The position numbers and the translations under genes were made by a program. This document shows, in pieces, positions 12,503-22,579 of a DNA stretch of 64,000 bases. The stretch is from positions 124,001 to 188,000 of the forward strand of contig CANNZV010000516.1 in NCBI GenBank assembly GCA_947561585.1, written 5' to 3'. Position 1 is the first letter of the stretch, and each line of letters opens with the position of its first letter. The notes below the pieces were generated by a model. That model worked only from the letters and a program-made list of their open reading frames with translations. It did not search any database and was not told the DNA's origin. The stretch comes from Caprella mutica. Its lineage: Eukaryota > Arthropoda > Malacostraca > Amphipoda > Caprellidae.

Positions 12503-13545
12503 ATTCATTATATATATCTTAATTAATTTGACTGAAATTGTATTAAAACAAGCGAGGTTTTCTTTATTTAATATCAAAATTATTTGGAAGGTAAAATTAG
12601 ATCTTCTTGACGAACCAGAAAAAGTTTAATGTCAATTCGAATCATATCATTAAAGATATTCAACAGTGACGAACGGTGAGTTTAACATAAAAATGTGGAC
12701 CCGTTGATCCTCTGTCATTTGTAATAAATTTATATAACATGCGATACATAAATTATTTCATTAATTAAATTTGCTTCCGAACCAAAAGGCCAAATCGCTG
12801 ACAAAAAATTTAAATACAAGGGACTGGTAGAAGCAGTCAGAATGGAAAGTGGCTTCATGAACACAGTCACCAGCCACTACTTGGTGCCAAGCTCATGGAT
12901 GCAGTAAAGCTACTCCGAGAGTACAGTCACCAGTAACTGCACTCACATATGAAAGAGGAAAATGAAGAATTGATAGAAAATTAAGCCTACGAGTGTACCT
13001 AAGTCCTCGTAGTTGAAAAGCAAAACCATAGCGCTGTGCTCTAAAACTGCAAGTAACTTTATTCTTTAGGTTAATCATTATGATTCAATTGGAATAAATA
13101 GCTTTATTTGCGGTTATTTATAGTTATAAAGAAATTACAAATATCGAAATCTTGTTTTTCTTAACTGCTAATTAGTGAGGCATCAAAGCAATGTGTAGAA
13201 TCCCTTACAAGAATAATATATAATCTGTCACCTTTATTTCGTGTGCGATATTAAAAACATGTTTCAATAGCTCGATATTGCAGAGCAAATTGCATTTTAT
13301 ATTTTGAAGAGTTTCTGAAAGTATATTGGCTGTTACCACGACAATAGTGCGCAACTTGCTGATATTTTATAAGGTTTCCATGATAAAAATATATTTGTTA
13401 TTGATGGCAAGGTGGATGCATTGATATATATTTATTTAATAAAATATTCAGTAAATGTGTTTTCACGTCATCTTAAATTTGGTTTGTATGAGGGATTATA
13501 TTTAACATAAGTGATATAATAATAATGAAATAATCATTGTTTCAA
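12503..13545. other. AT-rich spacer
   Basis: No gene or repeat recognised. Two short similar phrases, ACAGTCACCAGCCACT (12861) and ACAGTCACCAGTAACT (12922), are the only internal repetition noticed. A 61-codon minus frame at 12893-13078 shows no family resemblance. Confidence 0.5.
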
Positions 13546-14238
13546 TACCTTCATTCTCTTCACTCTCATTAGTCACCTTCATTCTCTTCACTCTCAGTCG
13601 TCACCTTCATTCTCTTCACTCTCAGTCGTCACCTTCATTCTCTTCACTCTCATTAGTCACCTTCATTCTCTTCACTCTCATTAGTCACCTTCATTCTCTT
13701 CACTCTCATTAGTCACCTTCATTCTCTTCACTCTCATTAGTCACCTTCATTCTCTTCACTCTCATTAGTCACCTTCATTCTCTTCACTCTCATTAATCAC
13801 CTTCATTCTCTTCACTCTCAGTCGTCACCTTCATTCTCTTCACTCTCAGTCGTCACCTTCATTCTCGTCACTCTCAGTCGTCACCCTCATTCTCTTCACT
13901 CTCAGTCGTCACCTTCATTCTCTTCACTCTCAGTCGTCACCTTCATTCTCTTTACTCTCAGTTGTCACCTTCATTCTCGTCACTCTCAGTCGTCACCTTC
14001 ATTCTCTTCACTCTCAGTCGTCACCTTCATTCTCTTCACTCTCAGTCGTCACCTTCACTCTCTTCACTCTTAATAGTCACCTTCACTCTCTTCTCTCACC
14101 TTCATTCTCGTCACTCTCAGTCGTCACCTTCATTCTCGTCACTCTCACTAGTCACCTTCATTCTCGTCACTCTCACTAGTCACCTTCATTCTCGTCACTC
14201 TCACTAGTCACCTTCATTCTCGTCACTCTCACTAGTCA
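13546..14238. repeat. 28-bp tandem array (about 25 units)
   Basis: Unit TCACCTTCATTCTCTTCACT plus CTCAGTCG or CTCATTAG. The two tail types occur in blocks: ATTAG around 13570-13800, CAGTCG around 13815-14060, CACTAG at the 3' end. One shortened irregular zone lies at 14065-14105. Pyrimidine-rich, non-coding. Confidence 0.93.
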
Positions 14239-14575
14239 TCAAAGAGGTTATTTTCTAATTAACGTTTCGAATGCTTTGTCTACTCATTCGATTAATTATT
14301 CACTCGAGGAGAAAATTAGTCGATTCGTTAATACCCTTTGCTGTAAATTGATCCCATATAGGCACCTTTATGGTGTTTATAGTGATAAAATGTCCTTTTA
14401 GAGTATAATATTTAAGGAAATTGGGTGTACACCAAAAAGATTGATGACATTAATGCTGAAAACAGATTGAAATGTAATGTCATTGTTTCGAGGAAGGTTT
14501 AGTAGTTAGTAAATGGTATTAATTTGTTTCTAACCTGAAAGCAAAAAAAATGAATTAGGCAAGTGTATAAAGTGT
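14239..14575. other. AT-rich spacer
   Basis: Nothing recognised. Confidence 0.5.
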
Positions 14576-14889
14576 CCCTAAATACTGAAAAAATAGTTAA
14601 GACTTACCCTAAATACTGGAAAATCGGGTAAGACTTACCCTAAATACTGTAGAAATAGGGTCAGACTTACCCTAAATACTGTAGAAATAGGGTCAGACTT
14701 ACCCTAAATACTGTAGAAATAGGGTCAGACTTACCCTAAATACTGTAGAAATAGGGTCAGACTTACCCTAAATACTGTAGAAATAGGGTCAGACTTACCC
14801 TAAATACTGTTGAAATAGGGTCAGACTTACCCTAAATACTGTTGAAATAGGGTAAGAATTATCCTAAATACTGAAATAGCGAGGGTAAT
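14576..14889. repeat. 32-bp tandem array with an internal hairpin in each unit
   Basis: About nine units of AGGGTCAGACTTACCCT plus AAATACTGTAGAAAT. In the unit at 14632 the hairpin is perfect (GGGTAAG-A-CTTACCC); most others have one mismatch. The hairpin ends resemble the outer ends of MITE family A (AGGGTAAG / CTTACCCT), suggesting but not proving a common origin. Confidence 0.9.
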
Positions 14890-15982
14890 GAAATACCGAA
14901 AATCATTTTTAAATGAATCTCAAATAATGATCAGAAATGATCAATGTAACATAATATAATAAATGCCTTATTCCTCTATAATCCATATCCGGAATGTTAA
15001 AAAGATGTTAATATCACAGTTTAATTCAACATTTCTCTGATAAATTCTGAAGCGACTGAAAATAATTTTCTACTCCGCATCCGTCAACATAGTTTGATTT
15101 TCTTCCGTTTGGCAGATTTTCTTCTTGCATAAAACCAGACTTCATCGCGAAAACAAATTAATAGAATAATTTAGAATATATTTAGCAACCGTAAACATGT
15201 AAAACCTTGTTAGGAATGTGTTTGAAGCTTGCTAAAACGTGTTTTAAACTTGTTTGATCATTTGGCGGCAAATAGGGTATAGGGATTTTTTCTTATTCAT
15301 TTCGGGTAAAGGACATATCTACCTACCAATTAGACCCTTTATTCACAATTGTTGTTAGTTTGTTTTTAGATGTTTGGTATCGAAATTGATTTCATATTAT
15401 AGTCTGGGTGAAATTTTGAAATAAAATTTTTCATAAATTAAAAATTTACTTTAGTTATTAATAAATCAGATTGTATAATAAGAGTTAATACAATAATACG
15501 TGGAGTAGTTAATTATATGTGTTTACATATTCAAACACTGTAAAAAGTCTTATTAGAAATTCTATATGTTGTATCTAATTTAATTTCTTCAGAATTTTTT
15601 CTAACTCTTTACAGACCAATTTTTTTAAATCATCCATTTTATATATATTCTAATTCATTGTGTACAGGTTTATTATACATTCTTTGAGTATACACTCAAT
15701 GTAAATAATTTAATATAACATATTTTGGTGGTGAAAACTCATCTTTCACTCGGTAATTTGGTTCTATTCGGCATTACGCACTTTACCCCTCACGACAACA
15801 TTTTGGTATGTTCTCAGTCCGTAGACTTCTTTCCAGAAGTCTTCCTCTTAACTTTCATCCATTGTTTAAATTCTTACAAATACTTTAGAGCATCAGTAAA
15901 GTTAGAACACTGAAATTACATTTAGAAACCGATAAAGTATTTCTTTGTATTCCGTCGATCATGAGATTAGATTAAATATATT
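14890..15982. other. AT-rich spacer
   Basis: About 1.1 kb with no recognised gene, palindrome or repeat. A 62-codon plus frame at 15725-15913 has no recognisable motif and is not called. Confidence 0.5.
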
Positions 15983-17102
15983 AAAGACGAATTTTGCCAT
16001 TCAGTTTTTGTAATAGATATTTTGCTATTAAAAAATTTAAAGGCGATATATGTCGATCAAAAAAATTTAAAGACGATATTCTAACATTAAAACAATGTAA
16101 AGACTATTTTTTGCCATTAGAAAAATTTAAAGACTATATTTTGCCACTGAATTTAAAAATAAACAATTTAAAGACTTTATTTTGCCATTAAAAAATATAA
16201 AGACGATATTTGGCTATTGAAATTTTCAAAGAAGATAAGGTATTTTGCCATTTAAATAATTTAAAGACGATATTTTGCCATTTAAATAATTTAAAGACGA
16301 TAGCTTGCTATTAAATAAGGCTGGACGATATTTTGCCCTTAAAAAATATAAAGACGATATTTTGCCATTTAAAAAAATAGAAAGACGATATTTTGCCCTT
16401 AAAAAATGTAAAGACGATATTTTGCCATTAAATAAGGCTGACGACGATATTTTGCCCTTAAAATATAAAGACGATATTTTGCCATTAAAAAATATAAAGA
16501 CGATATTTTGCCATTTAAAAAAATATAAAGACGATTTTTTGCCCTTAAAAAATAAAAAGACGATATTTTGCCATTAAAAAATATAAAGACGATATTTTGC
16601 CCTTAAAAAATATAAAGACGATATTTTGCCCTTAAAAAATGTAAAGACGATATTTTGCCATTTAAAAAATATAAAGACGATTTTTTGCCCTTAAAAAATA
16701 AAAAGACGATATTTTGCCATTAAGAAATATAAAGACGATATTTTGCCCTTAAAAAATATAAAGACGATATTTTGCCATTTAAAAAAATATAAAGACGATA
16801 TTTTGCCCTTAAAAAATATAAAGACGATATTTTGCCATTTAAAAAAATATAAAGACGATTTTTTGCCCTTAAAAAATGTAAAGACGATATTTTACCATTA
16901 AATAAGGCTGACGACGATATTTTGCCCTTAAAATATAAAGATGATTTTTTGCTCTTAAAAAATATAAAGACGATATTTTGCCATTAAAAAATATAAAGAC
17001 GATATTTTGCCCTTAAAAAATGTAAAGACGATATTTTGCCATTAAATAAGGCTGAAGACGATATTTTGCCATTAAATAAGGCTGAAGACGATATTTTTCA
17101 TT
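15983..17102. repeat. About 29-bp variable tandem array
   Basis: Unit AAAGACGATATTTTGCCATT or GCCCTT followed by AAAAAATAT. Units vary from about 24 to 30 bp because the A-run changes length. An AAATAAGGCTG variant recurs near 16310, 16433, 16900, 17042 and 17070, marking block duplications. The 5' part (to about 16300) is more degenerate than the rest. Confidence 0.9.
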
Positions 17103-17344
17103 GAAAATAATTTAATGATGATTATTTTACATTAAGAATGGTAAAGTTTATTGTTCCCTTTTTCTTTCATTTAGTTAATTAGTTCCAACCTTTAATATTA
17201 GTTAATGGAACTAATTAATTACTTGGTTTCTAATAGTTTATACTATTTTTTATTTCGGCTGCTGTCAGTAGAGTGATAATTCTGGCGGAGATTCAGTTAC
17301 AGCTTCAATGAGATGAACCAAAATTTCAATGCATTTCTGTACTT

Positions 17345-17532
17345 AGGGTATCTTCTGAATTATCGGTCAGTTCCACATCTTCGATCATATAAGTAAAAAC
17401 GATATAATAATAATTGTTTCACTAGGATAGGTTGAGTAAAAACAACCAATCCTAGTGAAATTATTATTATTATTTCGTTTTTTCTGATATGACCGAAGAT
17501 GTGGAACTGACCGATAATTCGGATCTTACCCT
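17345..17532. mobile_element. MITE family A, complete, with core type 2
   Basis: Starts AGGGTATCTTCTGAATTATC and ends GATCTTACCCT. Arms carry GGTCAGTTCCACATCTTCG and its complement near the right end. The centre (about 17419-17465) is TCACTAGGATAGGTTGAG and AACCAATCCTAGTGA, an inverted repeat different from the TTGGTATCC core. Confidence 0.88.
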
Positions 17533-17650
17533 AGCCCTTTTTTTCATAATTTCTTAGTATTTTACCAAGACTGTTTCACAACTTATACCTTTTTTCAAAC
17601 GAACCTATTTACTCATAAAATTTTCTTATTTATCTTTTATTATATTTGTA

Positions 17651-17856
17651 TTTTTATTGGTATCCAAGATACCTGCATTACAGAATTTAACGTGTAAATT
17701 CTCAATTTTGCAGGTATCATAGATACCAACTAAATTAAATTACGATTTTATCGTTTTTTCTTATATGATTCAAACATCTCGTGAAAAAAGTAGGAGGAGC
17801 TTAGCAAAAAGTCTGGTGGAAAGATTTAAAAAACCATACATGTGTACGGCCCTGTA
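17651..17856. mobile_element. MITE family B, right half with an interrupted core
   Basis: Right arm has CTCGTG, AGTAGGAGGAGCTTAGC, GTCTGGTGGAAAGA and the end TGTGTACGGCCCT. The core ATTGGTATCCAAGATACCTGC and GCAGGTATCATAGATACCAA is split by roughly 30 bp of unrelated AT-rich DNA (about 17678-17709). The left B arm is absent. It sits about 120 bp right of a complete A copy. Confidence 0.8.
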
Positions 17857-18224
17857 GATACAATTTAGCACAGTTCGTACACAAAGATGTACACTGTCCT
17901 CCTCTGCCTCATAATATTCTGCAGTGCCTTTACTCTTTTCCTTTTGGCTTGTTAATTAGTCAGCAGATTCGGCCCAACCTACAAATAATGCACTGCCCCA
18001 AAATGATGAGGTAGATTGGTGTTGTTTGCGCCACATGATGTAGGCACAGACTTTAATTAAACCACATAGCCTCGTACCTAATTTAGTAAAGAGTGTTTAT
18101 CAACCAAAACTTGTTCTGGTTAATAAGAAAGTTTGAGATTCACGGATCGGAAGGCAAGATATGTCCCTCTTTCTCGGCGAGATATCAACGACTGTGTCTA
18201 GTGAAATTTTCTTTCTTGATGATT
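17857..18224. other. Spacer
   Basis: Somewhat less AT-rich. The phrase CCTCTTTCTCGGCGAGAT (18165) has a faint relative at 55184 (CTCTTTCTCGGCAAGATG). No gene recognised. Confidence 0.4.
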
Positions 18225-18405
18225 AGGGTTGTGACAATAGGCTTTTAAAATCATAGACCCCGAAAGTATTATAGACGGAAAGATTTAATCAGCATTGAAC
18301 GGTTCTACACTAGCGGTGTATATGTAGTATTCGATACCATTTCTTTTCGTTTTGTGTCTAATATTTTAAAGATCTATGATTTAAAATGCATATTGTCACA
18401 ACCCT
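18225..18405. mobile_element. Palindrome-ended MITE, family D
   Basis: Terminal inverted repeats of about 35 bp: left AGGGTTGTGACAATAGGCTT then TTAAAATCATAGAC; right GATCTATGATTTAAAATGC then ATATTGTCACAACCCT. Total 181 bp, no coding. The AGGGTTGTGACAA end is of the kind seen in some hAT-type elements, but no 8-bp target duplication was found, so the superfamily is left open. A single copy in this window. Confidence 0.75.
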
Positions 18406-18435
18406 ATCGATGAGATATTTGCTACTTTGCCAATT

Positions 18436-18669
18436 TGATAGTTATTTGATAGTTATTTGATAGTTATTTGATAGTTATTTGATAGTTATTTGATAGTTAT
18501 TTGATAGTTATTTGATAGTTATTTGATAGTTATTTGATAGTTATTTGATAGTTATTTGATAGTTATTTGATAGTTATTTGATAGTTATTTGATAGTTATT
18601 TGATAGTTATTTGATAGTTATTTGATAGTTATTTGATAGTTATTTGATAGTTATTTGATAGTTATTTAT
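18436..18669. repeat. 11-bp tandem array (about 21 units)
   Basis: Near-perfect GATAGTTATTT units. The high homogeneity suggests recent expansion. Confidence 0.95.
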
Positions 18670-18756
18670 TGGATGCAAACTTTTGGGGTGATAAGAAACT
18701 CTATTGATAGGTATATTTTTGAATGATTTGAATTAAAAACATGGAAGTAGTAAACA

Positions 18757-19244
18757 GGGTTTACCCCAGTAATTCCAAGAGGGTTTACATCAGTAATTCC
18801 AAGAGGGTTTACCCCAGTAATTCCAAGAGGGTTTACATCAGTAATTCCAAGAGGGTTTACCCCAGTAATTCCAAGAGGGTTTACATCAGTAATTCCAAGA
18901 GGGTTTACATCAGTAATTCCAAGAGGGTTTACCCCAGTAATTCCAAGAGGGTTTACATCAGTAATTCCAAGAGGGTTTACCCCAGTAATTCCAAGAGGGT
19001 TTACATCAGTAATTCCAAGAGGGTTTACATCAGTAATTCCAAGAGGGTTTACATCAGTAATTCCAAGAGGGTTTACATCAGTAATTCCAAGAGGGTTTAT
19101 CCCAGTAATTCCAAGAGGGTTTATCCCAGTAATTCCAAGAGGGTTTACATCAGTAATTCCAAGAGGGTTTACATCAGTAATTCCAAGAGGGTTTATCCCA
19201 GTAATTCCAAGAGGGTTTACCCCAGTAATTCCAATAGGGTTTAG
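18757..19244. repeat. 24-bp tandem array (about 20 units)
   Basis: Unit GGGTTTACCCCAGTAATTCC plus AAGA, with a TACATCA or TATCCCA variant. Because 24 is divisible by 3, frames stay open on both strands (a 218-codon minus frame reading GITGVNPL or GITDVNPL and a 167-codon plus frame). Only synonymous-looking unit variation from two base changes is present and there are no recognisable domains outside the repeat; judged non-coding. Confidence 0.93.
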
Positions 19245-19581
19245 TGTTTTATTAGCGACAAAGTATAAGGTAGTGTAAATATTTGCTTTAGGGTTTAGTC
19301 TCCACTTGACGTTTGTAGCCAATGAATATGTCCATTCTTCCTTAAACTTTGTGTTTTTTTTTAAATTTATTTTTAAGAATAGTTTTTGTGCCTTTACCGA
19401 TCAGCAAATAAGTTTTGATACTAAGTTTAAATGAATAAATGTGATTGTAGAACTTTAATGGTTTAAACCTTTTGTATCTAATTTAGTAGGTATTTTGCTT
19501 GGTCTTTTTTCTCATTATGAAGTAAACGTTCAATCATCAATGTTTACTAGAATCGAAGCTAATTCAACTTTTATCATAGCT
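19245..19581. other. AT-rich spacer
   Basis: Nothing recognised. Confidence 0.45.
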
Positions 19582-19672
19582 AGTTTTTTTTATTTACTTA
19601 TTTGTACTATTGTTATTCGAATAACTTAAAAAGTATTCATCCAAAGGACATAAAATTTGGTGGGACGATTTT
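19582..19672. repeat. Dispersed repeat J, truncated copy
   Basis: TTATTTGTACTATTGTTATT and AACTTAAAAAGTATTCATCC plus AAATTTGGTGGGACGATT match the fuller copies at 36705-36945 and 61655-62127. Confidence 0.6.
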
Positions 19673-19905
19673 TTTTATTAATCGTTACCATTGCAATAAA
19701 TTATTCCTTTACAGGATATAAAAAACGAAAAATTCAAACTGAAAAAGAGTCAACTGATGGAATGACTGTCCATGCGATGGCGCTGTCTCTTTGCGTTGGC
19801 TGTCATTCTCTACATAACTGTGCTAGCAGTTGTAACATACTGTTCACCATGCCTTCTTTGTAACCACGCCTTCTTTGTGACCACGCCTGTTTTGTTACCA
19901 TGCTA

Positions 19906-20223
19906 ATGTACTACCAGGATGTAAAGTGTGGCTTTATTCTTTCTCTCCAATGTACTACCAGGTTGTAAAGTGTAGCTTCTTTCTCTCTCCAATGTACTAC
20001 CAGGATGTAAAGTGTGCATTATTTCTCTCCAATAGAACACTGTACGTTGTAAAGAGTGGCTTATTTCTCTCCGATGGACTACCAGGTTGTAAAGTGTAGC
20101 TTCTTTCTCTCTCCAATGTACTACCAGGATGTAAAGTGTGCATTATTTCTCTCCAATAGAACACTGTACGTTGTAAAGAGTGGCTTATTTCTCTCCGATG
20201 GACTACCAGGTTGTAAAGTGCGG
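19906..20223. repeat. Composite tandem repeat, about 124-bp period
   Basis: Sub-units built on CTCTCCAATGTACTACCAGG and ATGTAAAGTGTG. A longer block containing CCGATGGACTACCAGGTTGT recurs at 20071 and 20195 (124 bp apart), together with AATAGAACACTGTACGTTGT. Confidence 0.85.
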
Positions 20224-20527
20224 CTACTTTTCACTGTCAATCACTGGTTTCTGGAGAGCACAAGAATTCTCAGTTCTCTGGTCCTAACTCAGTCTTCATT
20301 AATTTAGGAGAGAAACTAACTCGGTAACAGAGAAAGAGGGGTGGGGGTGGAGAGGGTAACGTTTGATGGAAAAGAAGATTGTGAGGGCATGTAGGTAAAA
20401 GAGGGGTAAGATTTCATGGGGAAGAGAAAGAAGAAGGATAAAAGTTTGATGTAGGTAAAGAGAGAAGAAGATAAAGGTTTGATGGTCACTTGAAACAATC
20501 GAAGGATACAATTCGTTGACCGATGAT
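20224..20527. other. Spacer with purine-rich stretch
   Basis: 20308-20490 is A/G-rich on the + strand (GAAAGAGGGGTGGGGGTGG, AAAGAGGGGTAAG), and AAAGGTTTGATG-like phrases recur three times. No gene recognised. Confidence 0.45.
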
Positions 20528-20913
20528 TGGTTCTTCCAAATGTTCGTTCTTTAAGAGGCTTATTCTTCTAAATGTTTTGTTTTTCCAAAGATTCGTTTTA
20601 ACAAAACTTAAAAAGTAAAATCGTTCTTTAAAGGTTTGCTGTTCATTTTTTAAAAGTCTCGCTGGTCTAACAGTTCGTTATTCCACACATTATTTCTAGT
20701 AAATCTTAGTTATTCCAAAGAAACTTTTTTCTAAAGATAATTTCTTTCAACGATTCGTTCTTCTAAAGTTCCTTTCCTATGAAAGTTCTTTCTTCCAAAG
20801 GTTCGTTCTTTAAAAGGTTCTATGTTCCAAAGGTTCATTCTTCCAAAGGTTCGTTCTTCCAAAGGTTCGTTCTTCCAAAGGTTCGTTCTTCCAAAGGTTC
20901 GTTCTTCCACGGG
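20528..20913. repeat. 16-bp tandem array, degenerate then regular
   Basis: Regular units TTCGTTCTTCCAAAGG at about 20797-20912. Upstream to 20528 the same motif is recognisable but decayed (TTCGTTCTTTAAGAGG, GTTCGTTATTCCACAC). Confidence 0.85.
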
Positions 20914-21295
20914 CTCTATTTCCCTATGTTCTTTCTCTCTTCTCACAACAGAAGAGTGGCCGAAAAAGCAAAGTGGTTCACTTAATCTAATTCTAGCCTC
21001 CGGTTCGATGTGCCTCATCTTTTATGCCGCTTAATAAGTCTGAAGCTTCAGGCTGAACTTTCAGTCTTGTAATTCTCTCCTGAAGTCTGATAACTCAGAG
21101 AGATGGCAATGAAGTTCAGCCTCTGAAGTTATGGACTTGCTGAAGTCGTGAAGTGACGCTGAAGTGTCTAATTTAACTAAAGTGATATTTTTTTGGTTAT
21201 ATTCACACTGATGAAGTAATCTTAACTGCAATGACCAAAATGTTTATCTTATAGACAATTATAGAATTTATTACCATGGAGGTTGTGAAAATATT
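20914..21295. other. Spacer
   Basis: CTGAAG recurs repeatedly at 21040-21165 (CTGAAGCTTCAGGCTGAACT, TCCTGAAGTCTGA, GCTGAAGTCGTGAAG), a loose short repeat. No gene recognised. Confidence 0.4.
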
Positions 21296-22276
21296 GAAGT
21301 CAAAGAGTGAAGGTACAGTAAGGTGAAGGTACAGTAAGGTGAAGGTACTGAAGTCAAAGAGTGAAGGTACAGTAAGGTGAAGGTTCAGTAAGGTGATGGT
21401 ACTGAAGTCAAAGAGTGAAGGTACAGTAAGGTGAAGGTACAGTAAGGTGAAGGTTCAGTAAGGTGAAGGTACTGAAGTCAAAGAGTGAAGGTACAGTAAG
21501 GTGAAGGTACAGTAAGGTGAAAATACTGAAGTCAAAGAGTGAAGGTACAGTAAGGTGAAGGTACTGAAGTCAAAGAGTGAAGGTACAGTAAGGTGAAGGT
21601 ACAGTAAGGTGAAGGTACAGTGAGGTGAAGGTACAGTAAGGTGAAGGTACAATAAGGTGAAGGTACAGTAAGGTGAAGGTACAGTGAGGTGAAGGTACAG
21701 TAAGGTGAAGGTACAATAAGGTGAAGGTACAAGAAGGTGAAGGTACAAGAAGGTGAAGGTACAGTAAGGTGAAGGTACAGTGAGGTGAAGGTACAGTAAG
21801 GTGAAGGTACAGTAAGGTGAAGGTACAATAAGGTGAAGGTACAGTAAGGTGAAGGTACAGTAAGGTGAAGGTACAATAAGGTGAAGGTACAATAAGGTGA
21901 AGGTACAATAAGGTGAAGGTACAGTAAGGTGAAGGTACAGTAAGGTGAAGGTACAAGAAGGTGAAGGTACAATAAGGTGAAGGTACAAGAAGGTGAAGGT
22001 ACAATAAGGTGAAGGTACAAGAAGGTGAAGGTACAGTAAGGTGAAGGTACAAGAAGGTGAAGGTACAATAAGGTGAAGGTACAAGAAGGTGAAGGTACAA
22101 TAAGGTGAAGGTACAAGAAGGTAAATAAGGTGAAGGTACAAGAAGGTGAAGGTATAGTAAGGTGAAGGTACAATAAGGTGAAGGTACAATAAGGTGAAGG
22201 TACAAGAAGGTAAATAAGGTGAAGGTACAAGAAGGTAAATAAGGTGAAGGTACAAGAAGGTAAATAAGGTGAAGGC
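21296..22276. repeat. 16-bp tandem array (about 60 units)
   Basis: Unit GAAGGTACAGTAAGGT. Variants ACAATAAGGT and ACAAGAAGGT appear mainly in the right half, while an interposed ACTGAAGTCAAAGAGT recurs in the left 300 bp. Right-end units include AAGGTAAATAAGGT. The minus-strand frames here are all open and read YLHLxVPSP-type repeats; judged fortuitous. Confidence 0.95.
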
Positions 22277-22579
22277 AGACAGATTTAGCCAATGAGGAGG
22301 AGATATCTTAAGTTAGAAAGTTCTTCCAACTTCTGTGCCTTTACTTTGTACTTAGTAGCTATTAGTTAGATTAGCCGAAATGTGATGAACTAAATAAAGG
22401 CCAGGGGCTCTAATAGTTGCTGATGTTGTGTCTGTGGTTGAAAGGGTAGGATTACGAGATAATAATATGCTCCTAACTTTATACTTATTTGAAATGGTAC
22501 CTCGTTGCCAAAAGGTATCAAAATATATGCAAAGGTTGTTTAATGTTCTTTACTCTTTGAAAATCTCAGCCTTTCAACA
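22277..22579. other. Spacer
   Basis: Nothing recognised. Confidence 0.45.

Noticed and set aside
12893..13078. 61-codon minus frame in non-repetitive DNA
   Set aside because: Too short, with no homology or splice context recognised.
18666..19322. 218-codon minus frame with GITGVNPL octapeptide repeats
   Set aside because: 24-bp array in frame; the opposite strand is open as well and the flanks have no domain or signal peptide.
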